A stretch of DNA of 59,473 nucleotides, taken from positions 1 through 59,473 of the forward strand of contig VMSZ01000012.1 in the NCBI GenBank assembly GCA_013791885.1, read 5' to 3'. Below, one piece after another: positions 36,125 through 44,913 of this stretch (within the stretch, counting starts at the first letter, position 1; each line of letters opens with the position of its first letter). Under the pieces are notes generated by a model, which made no database searches, was not told the DNA's origin, and worked only from the letters and a program-made list of their open reading frames with translations. Source of the DNA: Sulfurimonas sp. (GTDB taxonomy: Bacteria; Campylobacterota; Campylobacteria; Campylobacterales; Sulfurimonadaceae). The position numbers were made by a program, and so were the translations under genes.

Positions 36125-37475
36125 ATACTTTACTCATGACTGCGTTTATGGCATTTATCTGTTCTGCGTTTGGATGTCCGTTGTATTCTCTCTCAACCCA
36201 TAAAAGCATAGAATCTTCAAGGATTGTTCTAATCTCATTTTCATCGTGTGCTAATTCTAAAGCCTCATTGAGATGGCGAATATTGACTAGTTTACTTAGG
36301 ATACTTGTGCTTCTGAGTCTTTGCATCTTAATGTAAAAAGTCATAAGTTTGTTCACTGACTCAAGAGAAAAATCTCTTTTGACAGAAGTTTTAATTAGAA
36401 TATTATGCAGTTCCTGTTCTGTTGTCTCTTTTCTTATAGGTTTAAAACGGTCTATAAGAGCTTCATCGATAGACTCAACTTCATAGCCGTCTCCAATATT
36501 TGTTGTGCCAATAACCCAAAGATTTTGAGTAGGTGCTTTTATAACTTCTTCAACAGCGATGCCATTCTCTGCGTTTAAGGCGCGTCCAGTTCTAAGAACA
36601 TACTCTCCATTAATAGGTGAAAGCGCCGAGATGAGTATGTTGAGTTCGCGTTTAGGTATACGAAGAATTTCATCTAAAATGAGTACTGTTTTTTCTCCGT
36701 CTTTAGCTTTTCGAAAAACTTCGCTGAGAGCTCCGTCTTTCCAAATGAGTTCTGCGTTTTTTTGCTGGATGTAATGCCCTAAAAAATCTATGGATTCAAA
36801 CTGCTCATGTCCACCGATGAAAACCTGAGTGAGATTCTGTTCTTTCGCCCATGTTGTAGCTGCATACGTTTTTCCACTCCCTTTGTCTCCTTCGAGCAAA
36901 ATGTGCTTTTTAAAAGCATATCTGTCGAACTTTATTTGTAAGTCGCTGCTGATACCAGAAGATTGAAGGTTATTGAGCGTGTCATAGTATTCGTAGTAAA
37001 GTTTGTCCAATACATCTTTTGGCAAATCACTTAAAAAATTGGCAATATGTGCGCATAGTTTATCTGCAAGCGTGTAGTTTTTTTGATTGAAGACACAAGA
37101 TTGACTTTTTGGAGTTTGATTGTAGCCGCTTTGCAACAGTGATAAAAATTTTTGATTTTTCTCTTTATGTGCTTTTGTGACTGCGTTTTGAATAAGAGAT
37201 TCAAGAGTATTTTGTGTCAAAGCTCCCTCAAGATAAGGATCTCCACATTTTAGTATGTACTCGTTATTGTAAAACGCAAGAAGCGTTACATAAGTAACTT
37301 TAGGATTGGCAGTCGCTGTATAAACACTGTAGTAGACAGTGTTAAATTCATGCTTATTCACCGCGGCAAATTTAGATATAAACGCAGAACAAACATATCC
37401 GCTGCGTTGCCATGTAAGACTTGGACTTTTGTCTGCTTGAGTTTCTATTAATGTTGTTAATTCTGCTCTTGTCAT
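36117..37475 (-). CDS. MoxR/CobS-like AAA+ ATPase
   Basis: The 452-residue ATPase has an island-specific N-terminal domain (about 1-180) and an AAA+ core with Walker A GDKGSGKT at 196-203, Walker B VLILDEI near 264-270, sensor 1 GTTN and the arginine in DEALIDRF. With the VWA protein encoded next it forms an AAA-VWA pair, known in chelatases, gas-vesicle and conflict systems for remodelling proteins. ATP-driven substrate remodelling is inferred. The promoter carries the island's shared box (37499-37530). Confidence 0.85.
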   Translation of the reverse strand: MTRAELTTLIETQADKSPSLTWQRSGYVCSAFISKFAAVNKHEFNTVYYSVYTATANPKVTYVTLLAFYNNEYILKCGDPYLEGALTQNTLESLIQNAVTKAHKEKNQKFLSLLQSGYNQTPKSQSCVFNQKNYTLADKLCAHIANFLSDLPKDVLDKLYYEYYDTLNNLQSSGISSDLQIKFDRYAFKKHILLEGDKGSGKTYAATTWAKEQNLTQVFIGGHEQFESIDFLGHYIQQKNAELIWKDGALSEVFRKAKDGEKTVLILDEILRIPKRELNILISALSPINGEYVLRTGRALNAENGIAVEEVIKAPTQNLWVIGTTNIGDGYEVESIDEALIDRFKPIRKETTEQELHNILIKTSVKRDFSLESVNKLMTFYIKMQRLRSTSILSKLVNIRHLNEALELAHDENEIRTILEDSMLLWVEREYNGHPNAEQINAINAVMSKVYG

Positions 37476-37498
37476 CTTCTACTCCTTATACTTTTGTA

Positions 37499-37530
37499 AG
37501 TCTAAGATGAAGAAGTGACAAGTTGTGTCA
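37499..37530 (-). promoter_or_regulatory. Island box A + -10 (AAA-VWA operon)
   Basis: On the minus strand TGACACAACTTGTCA (37516-37530) is followed after 11 nt by TAGACT (37499-37504). The start codon of the AAA+ gene is 24 nt further. Spacing equals that of the four other island boxes. Confidence 0.78.
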
Positions 37531-37633
37531 TTAGTGAATATAGTTATTGGTGAGAGATCATTTTTGTTCTAAGAACTAATTGTGCTACGTCAAAAGCTTA
37601 ATATTGAACTTTCGGCATAGCGGTGTTATGAGT

Positions 37634-40600
37634 TTATTTCAGTTTTTCAATATTAGTGTCCTGCCCAACATTTCGAATGATAGGAAACTGATGTTGCACA
37701 TTGTTCTCTGGTTCTTGCAGTTTTTGTGAGAGTTCCACCACTGAAATCCAACCATCTCTGTCTTTATCTGTACTTTTATTGTCAAGTGCTTTTAAAATGT
37801 TGTTTGTAAAAACACCATGTTTTATTTTTGGATCCGCACTCTCAAACGCGAATGTACCTTTAGTCGTTGCCATAAGTACATGTACTCCTGATTGTTTAGC
37901 TAGTACAGAAGCTTTTGCATCATAAACAGATGACATAACATCACTTGCTTTTCCTGACTCACAAGCATCTATAATGAAGATTTGATCTAGCGCTGCAATA
38001 GACTGAATCTCTTGAAATAATTTTTCAAAGTTCAACCAGTTTTTTGCACTACTATTGTTCTGCGGGACGAGGTAGAGATTTCCTCGTATTGCTTTGCCAT
38101 GTGTTGAGATATAAAAAATAATCTTATCTTCCAGATGTGCTTTTTTCTTTATATCAGCTATAGCTTTTTGAATGTTTTGCTTCGTAACTTCTTTGCCTGT
38201 CAGAAGAGTAACTTCTGTTTTATACTCAGTGGCATTTTGTATTTTTTCTGCCATTGTTTTAGCGTCATTTTCTGAGAATCTTAGTGTCGATGCATTGGGA
38301 TGTTCAAACTCATTTACTCCAAGAACAAGTGCATAAATTTTTGGTGTATGTTTTTTTATTTTAGCATTGATTGTAATACTTTCTCTGATGCTTAAAACTG
38401 TATTTGTTTTATTGAATGCCTCGATTTCTATTGAATTCTTTCCAGCTTTAAGAGGCAGTATTACACTAAAAGAACCAGAATCATTGTTTGTACTTTGAGG
38501 CAATACATCACTCACAAGTTCTGAGTCATCAAGAGGTTTAGAAAGTGATTTCGAAAGACTTGTATCAAGATTTGCTAAGTACTCTTTTTGCCTTGATTTA
38601 GAAAGCGCATCAAGTTTGTTTTGTTGCAACTCCTCTTGCACATTACTTCCTTTACGTTTTACTTCACCTTCGCCGATTGTTTGAACAAGTTTACCTTCTT
38701 GATAGACTCTAATAAGTCCTACTCCACCATTATCAACCTGTGCTACATTAAATCCAATAGAAGCACTCTCCTTGTTCGTTTCAAGGGTATCTGACTTCAT
38801 TCCTATAAAACTTACTTTTGGAGGTGGATCTTTGAGAACATCTTGATATGTCATCCCGTTTGTATACTTGGAGATATCATTGCCTTGAAGTTTTAATTTC
38901 ACTAAGTCTGGTCTGAAAAAATGATCGTAGAGTTTTTCTATACCTATTTCCGTTGCTTCTTTAAAAGGACCATTGTTAAGGTGAAAATAGATACTATTTA
39001 GCGCATTAGTACTCTGAGTAAAATACCCCTCTTCAGTCCACATAGTCCAACTCTTATCCTCCGCGATAAAAAGATTGACTAAAGGGTAAATCACTTTATC
39101 TTTGCCAACTTTAGTTAAGTCCCAAATTTTTATAGTTTGATCGGCACTTCCACTTATAAGTCTATCCTCATCTACATCTATAGAAAATATATCAGATTTA
39201 TGACCATGAAGAGTTGTTACAATTTTTCCATTTTTATCATAAGCATAAAGTGTCCCAGAGCCACCACCGCTCACAACATAATCTTTATACCAACCATATG
39301 TTTTATGAAAAACTCCAGAAGCATTACCTCTATGAATCTCTGATATTTTTTTGCCATTTTGTTTAATATCAAGTCTACTATGATACTTACCTTTATCGGC
39401 ATCATCACTAACTGTGTATTCACCATTTACTTTAGAAAGAACTTTAAACTTTTCTATATCTTTAGAAAATGTATATGATTGAAGATTCATAGAGTATTCA
39501 AGTGAAGTTAGAATTCCATTTTTATCATTATGAGGAATGTTCCCCCAAGCGATATTGTTGCCTTGTATTGCAACTCTTGAGATAGTATTACCAACTCCTT
39601 TGATGAGTCTTTGTACTTTAGCAGTTTTTGCATTCCAAAGATAAATCTCATTGTTAGTTCCACCAACACTAACAGCCGTGTCATTATTTAGAAAATTAAC
39701 AGCTTTTGTAATTTCTGTATGTTTTTTAAAGCTTGTAGTTTTTGTGTAGTGTTTATCTACTTTAAATATTGAAACATAATATGGAAAATTACTCCCACCG
39801 GCTATTAAAAATTTTCCATCTTCAGAATACTTTAGTGCTACAGGTTCAGATTCAGTCTCTATTGTTTGTAAAAGATTTAAATCAAAATCTAAAATACGTA
39901 TCTTTCCAGCTTTCTGTTTACTATAAACACGAAGATCAGAAAGTGCGATATTACCACCATTTACTTCAGTTGTCGCTAAATAGGCTAAATCACCACCTAA
40001 ATATTTTTTTTGAACGAGCTTTTTCTTTTCTATATCGTAGAGTATTATTTTTCCATCAAATCCAGCTGTTACTGCAAAGTATTGATTTCCTTTTTTAATG
40101 ATTTTTGCTGCATACACTGTTTGAAATGACAGATGTTCCTTAATTGTATCAACTAAAGTGAAATTATTTTCTACATCCCATATATAGGAAGTTCCAGCAC
40201 TATTAGCAGATATAAGATATTTAGAATCTTTAGAAAATGATAAATCATTTACAATACTATTTATAGCAGCTAGGTTTAAAGTTTGAATTATTTTACCACT
40301 TTTGTAGTTGTATATTCTCACTTTTCCATTTTCACCAGGAAAAAATCCTCCAACAGCAAGATACTTATCATTTGTACTAAGTGCTATTGCAAAAATTTCA
40401 CCAAAAGAGCCATTGCCAATCTCTCCAAGAATTTTGCGTTTTTCTTCGCCGGTATTTATATCCCATACTCTTATAGTTTTATCGTTGCTTGCAGTTACAA
40501 GTTCAGATTGATCCTGTGTTACTAAAATATCTAATACTCCAGCAGTATGTCCTTTTGTATCAAGTTCCAGTGTTATATCAGGCGTTTTAGCTTTCATAAG

Positions 40601-40693
40601 CATTTTTACATGCTCAGAAATCTGTGGGCTGCCACAGCCAGCTAAAAAGACTATGACGGTCAAAAGTAAAAAATTAAGTTTTAAAAATTTCAA
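37634..40693 (-). CDS. Lipoprotein WD40-caspase (C14 peptidase)
   Basis: The 1019-residue protein begins with a lipoprotein signal (FLLLTVIVFLAGC, lipobox cysteine at 20), so it should be exported and lipid-anchored. WD40-type blades fill about 45-570 (VWDINTGEEK, IWDVENN, LWNAKTAK, GSADQTIKIWDL). A spacer follows, then a caspase-like domain (about 785-1000) with the catalytic pair His865 (YISTHGKA) and Cys911 (IIDACESGKA). A periplasmic caspase would be activated by envelope signals read by the propeller. The gene is preceded 20 nt upstream by a duplicated fragment of its own 3' end. It is oriented with the CHASE2 and AAA-VWA genes. Confidence 0.88.
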   Translation of the reverse strand: MKFLKLNFLLLTVIVFLAGCGSPQISEHVKMLMKAKTPDITLELDTKGHTAGVLDILVTQDQSELVTASNDKTIRVWDINTGEEKRKILGEIGNGSFGEIFAIALSTNDKYLAVGGFFPGENGKVRIYNYKSGKIIQTLNLAAINSIVNDLSFSKDSKYLISANSAGTSYIWDVENNFTLVDTIKEHLSFQTVYAAKIIKKGNQYFAVTAGFDGKIILYDIEKKKLVQKKYLGGDLAYLATTEVNGGNIALSDLRVYSKQKAGKIRILDFDLNLLQTIETESEPVALKYSEDGKFLIAGGSNFPYYVSIFKVDKHYTKTTSFKKHTEITKAVNFLNNDTAVSVGGTNNEIYLWNAKTAKVQRLIKGVGNTISRVAIQGNNIAWGNIPHNDKNGILTSLEYSMNLQSYTFSKDIEKFKVLSKVNGEYTVSDDADKGKYHSRLDIKQNGKKISEIHRGNASGVFHKTYGWYKDYVVSGGGSGTLYAYDKNGKIVTTLHGHKSDIFSIDVDEDRLISGSADQTIKIWDLTKVGKDKVIYPLVNLFIAEDKSWTMWTEEGYFTQSTNALNSIYFHLNNGPFKEATEIGIEKLYDHFFRPDLVKLKLQGNDISKYTNGMTYQDVLKDPPPKVSFIGMKSDTLETNKESASIGFNVAQVDNGGVGLIRVYQEGKLVQTIGEGEVKRKGSNVQEELQQNKLDALSKSRQKEYLANLDTSLSKSLSKPLDDSELVSDVLPQSTNNDSGSFSVILPLKAGKNSIEIEAFNKTNTVLSIRESITINAKIKKHTPKIYALVLGVNEFEHPNASTLRFSENDAKTMAEKIQNATEYKTEVTLLTGKEVTKQNIQKAIADIKKKAHLEDKIIFYISTHGKAIRGNLYLVPQNNSSAKNWLNFEKLFQEIQSIAALDQIFIIDACESGKASDVMSSVYDAKASVLAKQSGVHVLMATTKGTFAFESADPKIKHGVFTNNILKALDNKSTDKDRDGWISVVELSQKLQEPENNVQHQFPIIRNVGQDTNIEKLK

Positions 40694-40713
40694 TAGAATA
40701 ACTCCAGTTTGTT

Positions 40714-40965
40714 TTATTTTAATTTATGGATATTCCTATCCTGTTCAACATTTTTAATGATAGGAAACTGATGTTGCGCACTGTTCTCTGGTTCTTGCAG
40801 TTTTTGTGAGAGTTCTACAACAGAAACCCAGCCATTGTTGGCTATATCTGTACTTTTATTGTCAAGTGCTTTTAAAATGTTGTTTGTAAAAATACTATGT
40901 TGTACTTTTGGATCCGCACTCTTAAGCGCGAATGTACCTTTAGTCGTTACCATAAGTATATGCAC
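40714..40965 (-). pseudogene. Duplicated 3' fragment of the caspase gene
   Basis: An 83-residue frame repeats the last part of the caspase protein with most residues identical (KGTFA, NNILKALDNKSTD, VVELSQKLQEPEN). It lacks the catalytic His and Cys. Further upstream (to about 41030) the DNA still resembles the intact gene for a short way, with deletions, and then diverges. It is most simply a remnant of a tandem duplication, although AGGAG upstream means the small-subunit-like fragment could be translated. Confidence 0.75.
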
Positions 40966-41053
40966 TCCTAATTATTTACTAAAACAGATGGCTTCACATC
41001 ACAGCAAGCAAAGAAGAAGATTCTTGCTGTAATTATTAATAAAAATCGAATCA

Positions 41054-41665
41054 TCATTCTGCTTCTAAAATAATTTTTTGACTTAAGAGTAGCTTATCAA
41101 AACCGTCATATATTTCTAATCTTGCACTCTTGTTTAAAAAGTATCTGCTTATTCGAAAAAATGTTGTATCACTTTCTTCATTTTCAAACTTTGCAATCTC
41201 ATTGCCTTCTTTGTCTTTTAGTAATGCTACTACTGGTAATGGGCCAAACTCTTTGCCATTGATGATAAGTTCTGCTTGCCCTTTTGCGATGTGAAGTTCT
41301 TTGCTCTCGTATTCTAGTTCGCCTTTTGTCCCGGCTCCATGACGAACATTTTCAGAAGGATCCCAATAAGCAATAGTAGTCATATCTTTTATAGATTTGA
41401 TGTACTGATCGGCAGTGCTTTGAGAAATAGGTATCATCAAACATTGTCCTGTTTTTTTGAGCTGGCGTTTTAATGCAGGTATGTTAATTTTTCCTTCTCC
41501 GCTTAGATAGCAAATGGTGCTACCTTCTTCAACATTTCTTGTTGCGTTTTCCTGTAGAGTCAATTCTTGTGTATTAAGACTCAGCGTTACATCAGATTTT
41601 TTTATCTCGACAGATACAGCGAAAAGTGAGCTGGCAAGGGCCAGAGAGAGTAGTGATTTGTACAT
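41054..41665 (-). CDS. Secreted hypothetical protein of the caspase locus (203 aa)
   Basis: The protein has a signal peptide (MYKSLLSLALASSLFA) and a soluble beta-rich body with two cysteines (TICYLSGEG and TGQCLMIPI) that could form a disulfide in the periplasm. I do not recognise a domain. It lies between the CHASE2 gene and the caspase genes in the same direction, so a role in the same envelope-sensing pathway is likely. GGAG is well placed before the ATG. Confidence 0.75.
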   Translation of the reverse strand: MYKSLLSLALASSLFAVSVEIKKSDVTLSLNTQELTLQENATRNVEEGSTICYLSGEGKINIPALKRQLKKTGQCLMIPISQSTADQYIKSIKDMTTIAYWDPSENVRHGAGTKGELEYESKELHIAKGQAELIINGKEFGPLPVVALLKDKEGNEIAKFENEESDTTFFRISRYFLNKSARLEIYDGFDKLLLSQKIILEAE

Positions 41666-41708
41666 ATAAACTCCAAGTTATGTTAAATTGGGTTTATTAT
41701 ACTGAGCG

Positions 41709-43136
41709 TTATCGTTTTTTATTATTAAATTTTTTAAATAAAAAAACAATAGCTACATATGGTAACGACATAAGAGTAGGTATCATCCAATTAAACCATT
41801 CTTTGTAAAAAATAAATATACAATAAGAGATTCCCATAAGTATAATCATAGAGAAAGGTACAAACCATTTATCTTGGAAGTCATTTTTTTCTTGATCGGC
41901 ATTATCTTTAGCACACTTGGGACACTTTTTAGACTCTTTTTTTAAGTCAAAAAACATTATTTTTTTGACTATATTTTTTGAAAGTATAGAGGTGACAATT
42001 GCTTTTTTGACAGGGTAGAACATTCCTAAAAATATGTCTACTAAACTCACAACTATAAAAACAATGAAAATACTTAACCAAAGTGAAAAGCGCTTTAGCT
42101 TTCCATCTAAATAATAAAGAGTCATTAGTGCATTCGCATGCATCTCTACTCCACTGAGCCCATTACCAAACTTATCTATTCCAAAATTGTCAGAGCTAAG
42201 TTGGTGGGAGGGACCAACCATTATGACTGAATTTGCAAGTATCTCTTCATATATCATATCTAGAGGATAGTTAGCAGAAACACCGGATAAATTTTGCCAG
42301 TTACTCTGCCATGAAGTAAACTCTTTGTCTTCTTCGATATGTTTATTTTTAAAAATAATCCTATTTTCTATAAGACTTGCACGTTTTTGATGAAATGTTG
42401 TATTGATTTCCATATTTGTCTGCATTGTCTCGCTCCAAAGGGCAATGGATATATTAGGAAAAATTGTTGGCGTATTATTAACATCGTTATACGTTTCGTA
42501 TGGATAATATCTTCGGCTTATATTGTCACCTGCACTTGCTAACCCAACAGAGACGAATTTAATTTTTCCATTTTTTATGAGTTCCTGCAATCTTTCATCT
42601 TTATCATGGTAAATGTAGTTATAGTTAGAAGTCATAGGAAGGTATATGGTGTAAGAACGCTCTTTTTTTAATACATCTATAAGTACTTGATCACCATGAC
42701 TTTTCGTTATATTTAATGGATCACTGTAATAAGAAAGGTCATAATCTAAAAAAAGTGCTTTTGGTCTGTTTTGAGTGTCTACATCATCAGTCAAAGTGTC
42801 TACAGATGCAATAATTTCTGCCAGATATTCTCTTGGAAAGATATAGCCATAGCGTGTTTCATTATTTTCATCAAGTAGATTTTTAGATTTTAAATAGCTG
42901 TCATCTACCATGAGTAACAATATATTAGAAGAATCAGTTTGTGTTTGTTCTCTGGAAAGTATAATCCAACTCATGGTATCAAACGCACTGTCTTCAACGT
43001 TTGAACGGATAAACTCGATATAGTAAAACTGATAGACTAAAACGGTAAGTAAAGAGGCGAGAATACCCTTGAAGAGTGATTGTTTTAATTTCAAGATAAA
43101 CTGTTTCCCTATAATAAGTTGAGATAATAATAGCAT
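41709..43136 (-). CDS. CHASE2-domain membrane protein without output domain
   Basis: The 475-residue protein has an N-terminal membrane helix (about 22-40), a large extracytoplasmic CHASE2-type sensor domain (about 45-345), a helix near 350-370, a cytoplasmic segment with a CPKC zinc-ribbon half, and two more helices near the end. CHASE2 normally senses external cues for kinases or cyclases, but here no kinase, cyclase or GGDEF domain follows. It may signal to the caspase or secreted protein of the same operon. The ribosome site before the ATG at 43136 is weak; a TTG 14 codons later is an alternative. Confidence 0.78.
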   Translation of the reverse strand: MLLLSQLIIGKQFILKLKQSLFKGILASLLTVLVYQFYYIEFIRSNVEDSAFDTMSWIILSREQTQTDSSNILLLMVDDSYLKSKNLLDENNETRYGYIFPREYLAEIIASVDTLTDDVDTQNRPKALFLDYDLSYYSDPLNITKSHGDQVLIDVLKKERSYTIYLPMTSNYNYIYHDKDERLQELIKNGKIKFVSVGLASAGDNISRRYYPYETYNDVNNTPTIFPNISIALWSETMQTNMEINTTFHQKRASLIENRIIFKNKHIEEDKEFTSWQSNWQNLSGVSANYPLDMIYEEILANSVIMVGPSHQLSSDNFGIDKFGNGLSGVEMHANALMTLYYLDGKLKRFSLWLSIFIVFIVVSLVDIFLGMFYPVKKAIVTSILSKNIVKKIMFFDLKKESKKCPKCAKDNADQEKNDFQDKWFVPFSMIILMGISYCIFIFYKEWFNWMIPTLMSLPYVAIVFLFKKFNNKKR

Positions 43137-43184
43137 AACTTAAATGTATATCCATAAAGGCGGTTAATATATATTTAGTAGAAA

Positions 43185-43216
43185 TGTCACAACCTGTCAC
43201 AGTTAATTTATATACT
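43185..43216 (+). promoter_or_regulatory. Island box B + -10 (HerA-like operon; also CHASE2 side)
   Basis: TGTCACAACCTGTCA (43185-43199) is followed after 11 nt by TATACT (43211-43216), 30 nt before the HerA-like ATG. Read on the other strand the same near-palindrome is followed after 11 nt by TATATA (43168-43173), so one site may serve both divergent operons. Confidence 0.8.
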
Positions 43217-43246
43217 TTTTACAATTAAACGCGAAAAGGATGCTTT

Positions 43247-44866
43247 ATGGCAACTATGGGTTTTATACAGTCGGCTTCAGTAAATACAAAAATATCTTCC
43301 ATAATTGTTCCAGAAACTTTTACTCATTCTATTGCGTTTGGACAGACTGGATGCGGGAAGACAACGAGTTTTATCTATCCAAACCTTCAAGAAAGAATCA
43401 AAAACGGGCACGGTATTTTAGTGTATGATTATAAAGGAAAAGAGCACAGCAGTGTAAAATTTTTGGCTCAAGAAGCAGGGCGGCTCATAGATGTGATCGA
43501 GGTTGGCAAACCGTGGGGTGAGAGTATAAATCTTCTTGAAAATATGAACGAAGAGGAGCTGGATCTTTTTTTTGATAATGTTTTAAGTCATAATGATGAC
43601 AACAAATATTGGCACAACAGCGCAAAGTCGATGGGGCAGAGCGTTTTAAAAGTTTTAAAAGCCATTGAAGGATTTGCCAACTCAATGCAGATGGTGGATA
43701 AAAACTTTTATACTACTACGAAAGTACTAAACGCAGGGTACCCATATCCGCTCAAGAGAACATTTGCTTCTCTGGTAAAAGTGTGCAATACTTTTGAGAG
43801 CATTAGTAAGTTTGTTGAAAATCTGGATGCACTTCTTTTATATTCGCAGCAGTTGATTGTAAAAAGCCTAAAGAAAAAAGCCTCTGAAAATCCAGATATA
43901 AAGAGAGCTAGAGCAAGTTACACAAAACTTGTTAAGTCAAAAGAGAGACTTGGCGAATGTATCAATGGGACGCGAGACTCGTTGGAGAGTTTTGGAAAAG
44001 ATTCCAATGAAAACCTTACGCAAAACATTTTAGGTTCATTGATAGCTCCACTTTTGAGCCTCTCACAAAACCCATTTTTCAATACAAACAGTTTTGACAT
44101 CGTAAAGGCATTAAATGAAGGAAAAATTGTTGTAATTAACACTCAAGCTCTCTCAAACGCAGCTTTAGAGAGTTTAAACAATGTTGTGTTGAATGAACTC
44201 TCTCAAAGAACGAGAAGTTTAAGTATCAATCCTGTTTCTGTTTTTATAGATGAGGCGCAAAGAGTATTAAGCAAATCGACCGACTTGCCTGTGGATGTTC
44301 TGCGTGAAGCAAAGGTAGATATATTTTTGGCCACGCAAAACAGCGCTCTTTTAAAAAGCAGGTTAGGTGAGGAAAAGTTTGATGCACTCATGGGAAATCT
44401 TACTGCGAAGTTTTATTTTAAAAACTCCAAAGAAGAAGAGTCTCCTTCTGCATGTCTGCTGAACTCTTTTGCCACTTTTGAATACATCACGCATGAAGAT
44501 AACTATGAAAACTCACAAAGTAGCGAACCTGTGTATATCAGCATGTCCCAAAAGTTAGCAGTGGAGAAAATCTACCAAAAAAGACTCAATGTGTTAAGTG
44601 ATTTTGCCTATACAAATCGCAGAAAATCTATTGTTTTAGAGTATGTACCGCGTTTGTATAAAGAGAAAAAACTTTTGGCTATACATACACAAACACTCAA
44701 AGAGACTACTATCGAGTCGCAAAATAGAGAGTCTGTAAAACGTTTAGAGCGAAAGATAGATCTGCTTTTTGACACAGTATTAGCAGAGTTATATGAGGAC
44801 CAAGATCATGACTTAGAAGACGATTATGAGTTGGATAATGATTTTGAGATAGATATAGCTTCTTGA
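43247..44866 (+). CDS. HerA/VirD4-like P-loop ATPase
   Basis: The 539-residue protein has Walker A GQTGCGKTTS near residue 33-42 and Walker B VSVFIDEAQRVL with a following FLATQNSALL sensor segment, the layout of HerA/FtsK and VirD4/TraD ATPases. It lacks membrane helices, so it is not a typical coupling protein. The C-terminal tail is highly acidic. AAAGGATGCTTT precedes the ATG. It is first gene of the rightward half of the island and probably a hexameric DNA or protein motor. No relaxase or type IV secretion genes are nearby, which favours a defence-type role. Confidence 0.82.
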   Translation: MATMGFIQSASVNTKISSIIVPETFTHSIAFGQTGCGKTTSFIYPNLQERIKNGHGILVYDYKGKEHSSVKFLAQEAGRLIDVIEVGKPWGESINLLENMNEEELDLFFDNVLSHNDDNKYWHNSAKSMGQSVLKVLKAIEGFANSMQMVDKNFYTTTKVLNAGYPYPLKRTFASLVKVCNTFESISKFVENLDALLLYSQQLIVKSLKKKASENPDIKRARASYTKLVKSKERLGECINGTRDSLESFGKDSNENLTQNILGSLIAPLLSLSQNPFFNTNSFDIVKALNEGKIVVINTQALSNAALESLNNVVLNELSQRTRSLSINPVSVFIDEAQRVLSKSTDLPVDVLREAKVDIFLATQNSALLKSRLGEEKFDALMGNLTAKFYFKNSKEEESPSACLLNSFATFEYITHEDNYENSQSSEPVYISMSQKLAVEKIYQKRLNVLSDFAYTNRRKSIVLEYVPRLYKEKKLLAIHTQTLKETTIESQNRESVKRLERKIDLLFDTVLAELYEDQDHDLEDDYELDNDFEIDIAS

Positions 44867-44913
44867 TTTAAGCAAAATTTCACTATTCTAAACAGATTAA
44901 TTTAGGAGCTATA

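Noticed and set aside
41666-41695. A sixth island-box-like sequence upstream of the secreted 203-residue gene
   Set aside because: It matches only 11 of 15 positions, and the start codon lies where the -10 box should be; the GGAG in it serves as ribosome site.
43247-44866. Interpretation as a conjugative coupling protein
   Set aside because: It has no N-terminal membrane helices, and no relaxase or type IV secretion genes are nearby.
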